A program made the translations under genes and the position numbers. A DNA stretch of 64,000 nt from Microcella flavibacter. GTDB lineage: Bacteria > Actinomycetota > Actinomycetes > Actinomycetales > Microbacteriaceae. Numbering within the stretch: position 1 is the first letter of the stretch; every line of letters starts with the position of its first letter. The stretch covers positions 2,542,001 to 2,606,000 of the forward strand of contig NZ_CP051299.1 of NCBI RefSeq assembly GCF_012530535.1, given 5' to 3'. Shown one piece after another: positions 26,885-37,268 of this stretch. The notes beneath the pieces were generated by a model. That model did not search any database. It worked only from the letters and a program-made list of their open reading frames with translations, and was not told where the DNA came from.

Positions 26885-29261
26885 GCGGTCTCCTCCTCGA
26901 CGAGCAGCGCGACGGGGTAGGTGTCGAGCACCTCCGCCAGCCGCAGCTCGCCTCCGTCGTAGCGGCGCCCGGTGAAGGCGTCGAGCACCGGGCGCTGCGG
27001 CAGCACGATCACGGTGTCGCCCCAGCCGCCGGCCGCCTCGAGACCCACCGGCAGGCGGGTCGCGACCGCGACGGCGCCGCCGCGGTCGAACACGATCGCG
27101 TGGGCGGCGGCCGATCCGAGTGCCGGCAGGGGGGCGTAGCGGGTGAACAGCTCGGGCCGGTCGCGGCGCACGCGCAGGGCGCGGCTCGTGACGAGCAGCT
27201 TCGCCGCGGCGGTGTCGTCGATGGCGGGCATCCAGTCGGGGGTCGCCGAGGGCGCCTCGCCGTCGATGCGGGTGAGCAGCGCGCGCCGCTCGTCGTAGTC
27301 GACGGGGCGGCGGTTGTCGGGGTCGACGAGGCTCGTCTCCCACAGCTCGCTGCCCTGGTACACGTCGGGCACGCCGGGGGTCGCGATCTGCAGCAGCTTC
27401 GCCGCGAGGCCGTTCGACCATCCCGCGGGGGCGACGGCGCCGACGAACTCGTCCACGAGGGCGCGCAGCGCACCGCCCTCCTCGAGCACGGCGTCGATCG
27501 CCGCGTGCATGCGGGCCTCGAACTCCTCGTCGGGCGCCGTCCAGGTGGTGGCGGTGCCGGCCTCGCGCGAGGCCTTCTCGGCGTAGGCGTGGGCGCGGTC
27601 GGCCGAGATCGGCCAGGCGCCGACGAGCGACTCCCACAGCAGGTTCTCGAACGGGCCGTCGCCGAGGGGCACGGCGGCGCGCAGCTCGCCCAGCAGGGTC
27701 TGCCAGGCCTGGGGGATCTCGGCGAGCACGTGGATGCGCGCCCGGGTGTCCTCCCCGCGCTTCGTGTCGTGCGTCGACAGCGCCGTGAGCGAGGCCGGGT
27801 AGGCGCCCTGGCGCACGAGCTGGCGACGGTGGAACTCGTCGACGTCGACCGCGAACTCGGCCGGGTCGGCGCCCACCTCGGTGAGCGAGGCGAGGCGCGA
27901 GACCCGGTAGAAGGCCGTGTCCTCCACGCCCTTCGCCATGACCATGCCGCTCGTCTGCTGGAACCGCTGCGCCACCGGCTGCGCGGCGTCGCCGAGCAGG
28001 GGCGCGAGCGCGTCGAAGGCGGCCGACAGATCGGGGCGGGATGCCCGAGCGGCGGTCAGCGAGGCCTCCAGCTGCTCGGCCCCCACGGGCAGGTACGAGC
28101 GGTACACCGGGAAGCAGGCGAGCAGCTCGGCGAGAGCGTCGGCGGCGTCGGGAACGGGGTGCGGCAGCTCGCGCTCGAGCCGCAGCACCTCGCTGCGCAG
28201 GATGGTGTCGGCGATGCGCCGCTTGGTGCGGCGGATGAGCGCGTGCCAGTCGAGGGTCTCGGCGGGAGCATCCGTGCCCTCGGCGCGCAGCGCGGCGTCG
28301 AGCGCGTCGAGCGCGCCCCGGCCGGCGGGGTCGACGAGCACGCGGTCGATGGTGGCGAGGGCGTCGTAGCCGGTGGTGCCGGCGGCCTGCCAGAAGGCCG
28401 GCAGCTGCTCGTCGCCCTCGAGGATCTTCTCGACCCACACCGGGGCGTGCCCGGTGGCGGCGGCGAGGTCGTCGAGGTAGCCGCCCGGGTCGAGCAGGCC
28501 GTCGGGGTGGTCGACACGGATGCCCTGCACGAGCCCCTCGCGCACCCAGCGCACGATCTCGGCGTGCGATTCCTCGAACACCCACGGCACCTCGACGCGC
28601 ACGGCGGCGAGGGTGTTGACGGCGAAGAAGCGGCGGTAGTTGAGGTCGGCGTCGGCGCGCGTCCAGTGCACGAGCTCGTAGTGCTGGCGGCCGAGCACGG
28701 CCAGCAGCTCGTCGTGCGTGGCGGCGGCGCGGTCGGCGACGTCATCGGCAGAGCCCGCGGTGAGCGGGTACTCGGTGCCGTAGACGCTCACGCTGTCCTC
28801 GCCGAGCACGACCTGCCCGTCGGCGACGACCTGCTCCAGCTCCTCCCCCAGCACCGGGATGCGCAGCCGACCCTGCCCGAAGGCCCAGTCGACGTCGAAG
28901 GCCTCGGCCATCCGGCCCTCGCGGCCGTCGCGCAGCAGCTGCCACCACCAGCCGTTCTGGCGCGGATCCGCGACGCCCATGTGGTTCGGTACCGTGTCGA
29001 CGAGCACCCCCATGCCGTGCTCGCGCGCCGCGGCAGCCGCGCGCTCGAGGCCCTCGGCCCCGCCGCGCTGCTCGTCGACGCGGCCGTGGTCGGTGACGTC
29101 GTAGCCGTGCGTCGAGTCGCGCGTCGCCTGCAGCAGCGGCGAGAGGTACAGCCAGTCGGCGCCGAGCAGGCGCACGTAGTCGGCGAGCGCCGCCGTCTGC
29201 TCGAGCGTGAAGTCGGCGCTCACCTGCAGGCGGTACGTGGAGCGGGGCAGCTCGGTGGGGC

Positions 29262-29265
<4 letters not shown>
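26881..29265 (-). CDS. treY: Maltooligosyl trehalose synthase TreY
   Basis: A 794-residue GH13 intramolecular transglucosidase that turns the reducing end of maltodextrin into an alpha,alpha-1,1 bond. STYRLQVSADFTLEQTAALADYVRLLGADWLYLSPLLQA opens the barrel. VDTVPNHMGVADPRQNGWWW, GIRVDHPDGLLDPGGYL (catalytic Asp) and VWVEKILEGDEQLP (catalytic Glu) are all present. LSTHDTKRGEDTRARI and TPGVPDVYQGSELWE are TreY-specific. It overlaps both neighbours by 4 bp, so translation is coupled. Confidence 0.96.
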
Positions 29266-31475
<2,210 letters not shown>

Positions 31476-31594
31476 GGGGGTGCCTCCCTGATCGCCTCAC
31501 AGCGTAGGGGCGACCGCGGCACGGGCGCCCGCGGCCGTGAGGGGGATGCCCAGCTTACGGCGGGCGCGACGGCGGGCCGTGATCGGGGGCCGTC

Positions 31595-32458
31595 TCAGCG
31601 CAGCAGCGTCCAGGCGATCATCAGCATCGTGACGAGCGCGCCGGCGAGGAAGTTGAACCAGAGGAACCGCTTCCAGCCCCGGTTCGCGCTCTCGGCGTCC
31701 TCGTCGCGCACGGTCCACCACTGCGCCGTGCTGATCGCGTAGGGCAGGGCGGCGAGCGCCGCGATCGGCCCCGGCCAGTCGGTGCCGAGCAGCAGCAGCC
31801 CGGCGATCACGTAGGCGACGACGGCGAGGCGCACGGTCGCGCGGCCGCCGATGACGGTCGCGATCGACGAGATGCCGCCCTCGCGGTCCGCCACGATGTC
31901 CTGCACCGCCCCGAAGGCGTGGCTCGCGACGCCCCAGAGGAAGAACGAGACGAGGATGAGCCAGAGCGCCGGCGTGAACGCCGCGTCGGCGAGCACGAGC
32001 GCGTAGACGGCGGGGCTCACGAAGTGCGTGCTCGAGGTGAGCGAGTCGAGGAAGGGCTTCTCTTTGAAGCGCAGCCCCTTCGCCGAGTAGGCGACGACGG
32101 CGAACATGCTGATCGCGAGCACGAGCCACGACAGCGGGTCGCCGACGACGCTCAAGTAGACGAGGAACGGCGCGCAGCTGATCGCCGCGGCCCACAGCGT
32201 CGTGCGGTGGATGCGCGGGTCGAGCAGCGCCCCCTCCACGCCGCCCTTGCGCGGGTTGCGCAGGTCGCTCTCGTAGTCGAAGACGTCGTTGATGCCGTAC
32301 ATCGCGAGGTTGTACGGCACGAGGAAGAAGATCGTGCCGATGACGAGGGTGGCGTCGATGCGACCGGTGGTGAGCAGGTACGCCGCGGCGAAGGGGAAGG
32401 CCGTGTTGATCCAGCTGAGGGGCCGCGAGCTCAGGACGAGCTGGGAGAAGGTGCTCAC
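31595..32458 (-). CDS. crtEb: Lycopene elongase (UbiA-type prenyltransferase) CrtEb
   Basis: A 287-residue membrane prenyltransferase with about eight hydrophobic segments. YGINDVFDYESDLRNPRKGG is the first Asp-rich motif (NDxxDxxxD) and GAVQDIVADREGGISSIATVIG the second. In C50-carotenoid makers CrtEb adds two C5 units from DMAPP to lycopene, giving flavuxanthin. It is the last gene of the crt operon, and its GTG overlaps the crtYf stop. Homology to other UbiA enzymes is possible, but context makes this role very likely. Confidence 0.88.
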   Translation of the reverse strand: MSTFSQLVLSSRPLSWINTAFPFAAAYLLTTGRIDATLVIGTIFFLVPYNLAMYGINDVFDYESDLRNPRKGGVEGALLDPRIHRTTLWAAAISCAPFLVYLSVVGDPLSWLVLAISMFAVVAYSAKGLRFKEKPFLDSLTSSTHFVSPAVYALVLADAAFTPALWLILVSFFLWGVASHAFGAVQDIVADREGGISSIATVIGGRATVRLAVVAYVIAGLLLLGTDWPGPIAALAALPYAISTAQWWTVRDEDAESANRGWKRFLWFNFLAGALVTMLMIAWTLLR

Positions 32459-32772
32459 GGGGAACCATCATCGCGCGTGCGGCGGCGCGGCAGCAGCTCC
32501 CACACCGCCGGCAGCAGCACGAGGGCGGCGACCGTGTAGGCGAAGTCCTCGATGGGGGCGAGCCCGATGCGCACCCCGCTGATGAGCGCGTCGTCGTAGT
32601 CGACGAGGCCCGTGCCGATGATGACGTTGTCGAAGATCGCCGTGAGGGTCAGCAGCAGCACGGCCGCCGCCCCGACGGCCCGCCACTCCGGCGAGCGCCG
32701 CGCGAGCACCGCGGCGAGCGCGACGAGCGCCACCGCGGCGAGGAACACGAGGTTGAGCAGGGTGTACGTCAC
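32455..32772 (-). CDS. crtYf: C50 carotenoid cyclase subunit CrtYf
   Basis: A 105-residue membrane protein with three hydrophobic segments. AIFDNVIIGTGLVDYDDALISGVRIGLAPIEDFAYTVAAL contains the PxEDF motif of the CarR/LitB-type lycopene cyclase domain. It pairs with CrtYe to close the rings of C50 carotenoids. The GTG start overlaps the crtYe stop by 4 bp (32769-32772). Confidence 0.85.
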   Translation of the reverse strand: MTYTLLNLVFLAAVALVALAAVLARRSPEWRAVGAAAVLLLTLTAIFDNVIIGTGLVDYDDALISGVRIGLAPIEDFAYTVAALVLLPAVWELLPRRRTRDDGSP

Positions 32773-33125
32773 GCCGCCGCCCCTGTTCCCATCGAGGTGC
32801 GTCGGGCCCGCCGCCGCTCGAGCAGCAGCACGGCCGCCCCGTAGGCGTTCATCGTGTTGTAGCAGAGCAGCGTCAGGAAGAAGACCTCCTCGAGCGGCAG
32901 CTCCGTGCCGACGAGCACGCCGGTCATGAACTCCGTCTGCCCCCGGAAGAAGATGCCGAGCGCGATGCCGAGCACGTCCCAGACGAGGAAGAAGGCGACG
33001 CCCAGGGGCAGCACGATGGATGCCCGGCGCGCGTCGCGCCAGAAGAACAGCCCGAACCGCCGATCGAGCACCACCATGCCCGTGATCGAGACGAGCAGGG
33101 CGATGAGGTAGCTGAAGCCGATCAC
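32769..33125 (-). CDS. crtYe: C50 carotenoid cyclase subunit CrtYe
   Basis: A 118-residue membrane protein with three hydrophobic segments. FLVWDVLGIALGIFFRG and GTELPLEEVFFLTLLCYNT (PLEE motif) are the conserved halves of heterodimeric lycopene cyclases. The GTG start overlaps the crtI stop. Whether the pair makes epsilon, beta or gamma ends cannot be told from the sequence. Decaprenoxanthin (epsilon), C.p.450 (beta) and sarcinaxanthin (gamma) are the options. Confidence 0.85.
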   Translation of the reverse strand: MIGFSYLIALLVSITGMVVLDRRFGLFFWRDARRASIVLPLGVAFFLVWDVLGIALGIFFRGQTEFMTGVLVGTELPLEEVFFLTLLCYNTMNAYGAAVLLLERRRARRTSMGTGAAA

Positions 33126-34696
33126 GCCGTGGGCGCCGCCGCCGGCCTGCTCGCCTCGAGGGGCTCGGGGAGCGGGCCCGTCGAGGTGTCGCCGCGCAGG
33201 CGCTTGATGAGCACCTCGGCGCTGATGAGGCACATCGGCAGCCCGATGCCCGGGATGGTCGAGGCGCCCGCGTAGTAGAGGCCGCGCACCTTCTTCGAGA
33301 CGTTGCCGCTGCGGAAGAAGGCGCTCTGCTTGAGCGTGTGCGCCGGGCCGAGCATGCTGCCGCGCCAGGCGTTGAGGTCGCCGGCGAAGTCGCCGGGGCC
33401 GTAGGTGCGGCGCAGCACGATGCGCTCGGCCAGGTCGGGCGTGCGCGTCCACTCCGCGATCTGCGCGATGATGCGGTCGGCGTAGGCCTCGAGCCGGGTG
33501 TCGCCGTCGCCGCCGACGTCGCCGCGGCCGAACTTGAGGTCGGCCGGAGCCGGCACGAGCACGAAGACGTTCTCGTGCCCCTCGGGGGCGACCGAGGGAT
33601 CGATGCCGCTCGGCTTGCAGATGTAGAGCGACGCCGGCTCGGGCATCCGCGCATCGGGGCCGAAGATGGCCTCGAAGTTCTCGCGCCAGTCGGCGGCGAA
33701 GAGCAGCGTGTGGTGCTCGAGGTTCGGCAGCTCGCCCTTGACGCCCAGGTACATGAGCAGGGCGCTCGGGCCGGGGTTGCGGGGCTGCCAGTAGCTCTCG
33801 GGGTAGGTCTGCAGGTGCTCGGGCAGCAGGCGGGTCTCGGTGTGGTGCAGGTCGGCGGCCGAGACGACGATGTCGGCCTCGATCGTCTCGCCGCCGACGA
33901 GCTCGACGCCGCGGGCCTCGGCCGAGGCCTCGTCGACGAGGATGCGCGCGACGGGCGCCGAGGTGCGCACCTCGACGCCGTGCTCGACGGCGACGTGGTG
34001 GATGCGGTCGATGAGCGTCGTGAACCCGCCCATCGGGTACAGCACGCCGTCGGCGAGGTCGAGGTGGCTCATGAGGTGGTACATCGAGGGCGTGTCGAAG
34101 GGCGAGGAGCCGAGGAACACCGCCGGGTAGCCGAGCACCTGGCGCAGGCGCAGGTCGGTGAAGCGCTTGGCGACGAAGTCGTCGAGGTTCTGCAGCAGCA
34201 GGCCGACGAGCTTGGGGGCGCGGCGCAGCACGTCGCTCGTCAGCAGCGGGCCGAACGACTGGAAGCTCGTGTAGAGGAACCGCTTCTTCGCCATCTCGTA
34301 GGTGTCGAGCGCCGACTCGAGGTAGCGCTCGAGCTCGCGGCCCGCGCCCTTCTCGATCGATTCGAACAGCGCCACGTTCTCCTCGCGCGAGGCGGCGATG
34401 TCCGTCCACTCCTCGAAGCCCTGCGTGATGACGCGGTAGCCGGGGTCGAGCTGCACGAGGTCGAGCTGCTCGGCGGCGCTCGTGCCCATGAGCTTGAAGA
34501 AGTGGTCGAAGACCTCGGGCATGAGGTACCAGCTGGGCCCGGTGTCGAAGCGGAACCCGTCGGCCTCCCACGAGCCGGCGCGCCCGCCGAGCTGGTCGCG
34601 CTTCTCGACGAGGGTCACCTGATGACCCTCGCGGGCGAGCAGCGCGGCGCTCGCGAGGCCCGCGATGCCGCCGCCGATGACGAGAGCGCGGCTCAC
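33122..34696 (-). CDS. crtI: Phytoene desaturase CrtI
   Basis: A 524-residue FAD enzyme that converts phytoene to lycopene. ALVIGGGIAGLASAALLAREGHQVTLVEKRDQLGGRAGSW is the dinucleotide-binding fold. GFRFDTGPSWYLMPEVFDHFF follows, and the C-terminal YYAGASTIPGIGLPMCLISAEVL is the bacterial-type phytoene dehydrogenase signature. The GTG start overlaps the crtB stop. It is intact and of normal length. Confidence 0.95.
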   Translation of the reverse strand: MSRALVIGGGIAGLASAALLAREGHQVTLVEKRDQLGGRAGSWEADGFRFDTGPSWYLMPEVFDHFFKLMGTSAAEQLDLVQLDPGYRVITQGFEEWTDIAASREENVALFESIEKGAGRELERYLESALDTYEMAKKRFLYTSFQSFGPLLTSDVLRRAPKLVGLLLQNLDDFVAKRFTDLRLRQVLGYPAVFLGSSPFDTPSMYHLMSHLDLADGVLYPMGGFTTLIDRIHHVAVEHGVEVRTSAPVARILVDEASAEARGVELVGGETIEADIVVSAADLHHTETRLLPEHLQTYPESYWQPRNPGPSALLMYLGVKGELPNLEHHTLLFAADWRENFEAIFGPDARMPEPASLYICKPSGIDPSVAPEGHENVFVLVPAPADLKFGRGDVGGDGDTRLEAYADRIIAQIAEWTRTPDLAERIVLRRTYGPGDFAGDLNAWRGSMLGPAHTLKQSAFFRSGNVSKKVRGLYYAGASTIPGIGLPMCLISAEVLIKRLRGDTSTGPLPEPLEASRPAAAPTA

Positions 34697-35583
34697 GCGG
34701 TCACCGCCGCGACGGGGCGGGGGCTCGGGATGCGGCCGGCGAGCACGCCGGCCGCGATGCGCAGCTTGACCGCGTCGGGCACCCGCACGCGCGCGCGCAC
34801 GAGCTCGGAGGCGGGGGTGCGGCGCAGCCGCACCGACAGCTCGGCGAAGAGCCCCTGGGCGAGCGCGACCGCGCGCCGGCTCGAGGCCGGCAGGTCGGGG
34901 ATGACCGCGGCGCTGGTGCGCAGATCGGCGTCGATGTCGTCGAGCAAGCGGTGCTTCTCCTCTTCGGTGAACGAGTCGACCCGCACGCCGGGGAAGTAGC
35001 TCCGCCCGAGCGACTCGAAGTCGGCCGAGAGATCGCGCAGGAAGTTGACCTTCTGGAACGCGGCGCCGAGAGCGCGGGCGCCGTGCACCATGCGCTCATT
35101 CTGCGCGTCGGTCATGTCGAGTTCCTGCACGAAGGCCCGGAGGCACATGAGGCCGACGACCTCGGCCGAGCCGTAGACGTACTCCTCGAAGCTCTGCTGG
35201 TCGTGCTCGGTGTCGGTGAGGTCCATGCGCATCGAGTGGAAGAAGGGCTCGGTGAGCTCGCGGCCGAAGCCGACCTCGCGCGCGGTGCGGGCGAAGGCGT
35301 GCACGACGATGTTCGTGGAGTAGCCGTTCTCCATCGCCTGGTTCGTGTCGGCCTCGAACTCGTCGAGGTAGCGGCCGGCGGCGGCGAGGTCGAGCCCGGC
35401 ATCGGTGACGCCGCCGTCGACGATCTCGTCGGCGACGCGCACGAGGGCGTAGATGTTCTCAACGTGCTGGCGCACGCCCGCGCCGAGCAGGCGCGAGGCG
35501 AGGCCGAAGGAGGTGGAGTAGCGGTGGATCACGACGGCGGCGACCTCGTCGGCGACGCGGTCGTACAGCTCCAGGCGGTTCAT
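34693..35583 (-). CDS. crtB: Phytoene synthase CrtB
   Basis: A 296-residue enzyme that joins two GGPP molecules. STSFGLASRLLG and YALVRVADEIVDGG contain the first Asp-rich motif (DEIVD). QKVNFLRDLSADFESLGRSYFP is the second squalene/phytoene synthase signature. The ATG overlaps the crtE stop by 4 bp, so crtE-crtB-crtI-crtYe-crtYf-crtEb form one translationally coupled chain. Confidence 0.95.
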   Translation of the reverse strand: MNRLELYDRVADEVAAVVIHRYSTSFGLASRLLGAGVRQHVENIYALVRVADEIVDGGVTDAGLDLAAAGRYLDEFEADTNQAMENGYSTNIVVHAFARTAREVGFGRELTEPFFHSMRMDLTDTEHDQQSFEEYVYGSAEVVGLMCLRAFVQELDMTDAQNERMVHGARALGAAFQKVNFLRDLSADFESLGRSYFPGVRVDSFTEEEKHRLLDDIDADLRTSAAVIPDLPASSRRAVALAQGLFAELSVRLRRTPASELVRARVRVPDAVKLRIAAGVLAGRIPSPRPVAAVTA

Positions 35584-36650
35584 CGCACTCTCTTCAGGAC
35601 GGTCTCGGCGATGGGGTGCAGCTCGTCGCGCAGCGCGGCGGGGATGCACGGCTCGGCCAGGCGCGCGAGGGCCCGGTGCGCGTAGCCCCGGGCCAGATCC
35701 TCGGCGAAGGCCTTCGCGCCGCACTCGATCAGCAGCAGCCGGGCCTCCATCGCCTCCTCGCCCGTGAGGTCGGATTTGCCGATCAGGTCGCGCAGCCGCG
35801 CACACGCCGGGGTCGAGCAGGCGAAGGCGATCATGACGGTGCGCTTGCCCTCGCGCAGGTCGCCGATCGTCGTCTTGCCGGTCGCCTCCTCCTCGCCGAA
35901 GACCCCGAGCACGTCGTCGATGATCTGGTAGGCGATGCCGATCTCGCGCCCGAACTCGCCGAGCGTCGTGACGGCGGTCTCGGGCGCGCCGGCGAGGATG
36001 GCGCCGGCCTGCAGCGGCGTCTCGAACGAGTAGACCGCGGTCTTGAGCCGCTCCATGGTGATGATGTCGTCGACGAGCGGCAGGCACGGTGCGATCGAGA
36101 AGTCGACGTCGATGAGCTCGCCCGCGGCGCTCGCGAACATCGCCTCGTCGAGCACGTCGAGCAGGCGCTCGCGCACGGGCGAGCCGACGCCGCTGCGGTC
36201 GATCAGGCGGTAGGCGTTGAACAGGGCCAGGTCGCCCGCGATGACGGCGGCCGAGACGCCGCGGTGCTCGGCGATCTCGACGCTCGCTCCGCGGTCGACG
36301 GCGTGGTCGCGGTAGGCCCCCGAGATGTTCGGGATGCCCCGCCGCACGAAATCGCGATCGATCACGTCGTCGTGCACGATCAGGGCGGTGTGCAGCAGCT
36401 CGAAGCTCGCGCCGACGTAGGCAGCGGCATCCATGTCGTCGCCCCCGAAGCCGGCGTAGGCGGACATGACCATGCGGGGGCGGAACCGCTTGCCGCCCTG
36501 GGTGTTGCGCTCGAGCAGGCCCCAGAGGTGCACGTAGTGGTCGCCCAGGGGCGCGGCGCGCTTCTTGGATAGGCTGAAGAAGCGCTCCAGCACAGCGTCG
36601 ACCAGGCTCGCGCGCTCAGCGCCGAGCTTCACCGGGTCGTGTCGATCCAC
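35580..36650 (-). CDS. crtE: Geranylgeranyl diphosphate synthase (polyprenyl synthetase)
   Basis: A 356-residue trans-prenyltransferase. LLHTALIVHDDVIDRDFVRRG is the first Asp-rich motif (DDxxD) and IAYQIIDDVLGVFGEEEATGK the second. GGKRFRPRMVM near the start is the family opening. It makes GGPP for phytoene and is often called idsA in related genera. The start is a GTG at 36650, with TAGTCT 7 nt upstream. A longer frame to 36965 overlaps the divergent idi gene and is rejected. Confidence 0.92.
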   Translation of the reverse strand: MDRHDPVKLGAERASLVDAVLERFFSLSKKRAAPLGDHYVHLWGLLERNTQGGKRFRPRMVMSAYAGFGGDDMDAAAYVGASFELLHTALIVHDDVIDRDFVRRGIPNISGAYRDHAVDRGASVEIAEHRGVSAAVIAGDLALFNAYRLIDRSGVGSPVRERLLDVLDEAMFASAAGELIDVDFSIAPCLPLVDDIITMERLKTAVYSFETPLQAGAILAGAPETAVTTLGEFGREIGIAYQIIDDVLGVFGEEEATGKTTIGDLREGKRTVMIAFACSTPACARLRDLIGKSDLTGEEAMEARLLLIECGAKAFAEDLARGYAHRALARLAEPCIPAALRDELHPIAETVLKRVR

Positions 36651-36672
36651 CCCCCCGAGACTAGCGCGAGCA

Positions 36673-37227
36673 ATGACTGAGACCATCGAGAGCGTCGTCC
36701 TCCTCGCCGACGACGGCACCCCCGTCGGCACGGCCCCCAAGGCGACCGTGCACACCCGCGAGACGCCCCTGCACCTGGCCTTCTCGTGCCACGTCTTCGA
36801 CGCCCGCGGCCGCGTGCTCGTGACGCGCCGGGCCCTGTCGAAGGCGACCTGGCCGGGCGTCTGGACGAACAGCTTCTGCGGGCATCCCGCCCCCGGCGAG
36901 GATTTCGCGGAGGCGATCGTGCGCCGCGCCGAGCGCGAGCTGGGGCTGCGCATCGGCGCGGTCACCGAGGTGCTGCCCGACTTCCGCTACCGGGCGGTCG
37001 ACGCCTCGGGCGTCGTCGAGAACGAGATCTGCCCCGTCTTCACCGCCGTCGCCGAGGGCGAGCCGCAGCCGGCCGCCGACGAGGTCGCCGAGTGGGCGTG
37101 GGTCGACCCGGCCGATCTGCGCGGCGCGGTCGCCGCGACGCCCTTCGCGTACAGCCCCTGGCTCGGCTGGCAGCTCGCCGCCTGGCAGGGCGACTACGCC
37201 GCACCGCACCCCGTGCCGCAGGGCTGA
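36673..37227 (+). CDS. idi: Isopentenyl-diphosphate delta-isomerase type I
   Basis: A 184-residue Nudix-fold isomerase that interconverts IPP and DMAPP. TPLHLAFSCHVFDARGRVLVTRRALSKATWPGVWTNSFCGHP has the active-site Cys in TNSFCGHP. A Nudix-like GEDFAEAIVRRAERELG and ENEICPVF (catalytic Glu) follow. It is divergent from crtE with only 22 bp between the starts, so one short region must drive both. It supplies DMAPP for CrtE and CrtEb. Confidence 0.94.
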   Translation: MTETIESVVLLADDGTPVGTAPKATVHTRETPLHLAFSCHVFDARGRVLVTRRALSKATWPGVWTNSFCGHPAPGEDFAEAIVRRAERELGLRIGAVTEVLPDFRYRAVDASGVVENEICPVFTAVAEGEPQPAADEVAEWAWVDPADLRGAVAATPFAYSPWLGWQLAAWQGDYAAPHPVPQG

Positions 37228-37268
37228 GGCCCGCCGCCACTCCGCCACCCGCGCGCGGTGCTGCGGCC

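Noticed and set aside
26885-28585. Extension of the treZ frame to about 1183 residues
   Set aside because: It lies wholly within treY in another frame. treZ starts at 26884 with a 4-bp overlap, and its family opening is seen there.
36651-36965. Longer crtE start
   Set aside because: It would overlap most of the start of idi on the other strand. Family similarity begins after 36650, where a TAGTCT box lies 7 nt upstream.
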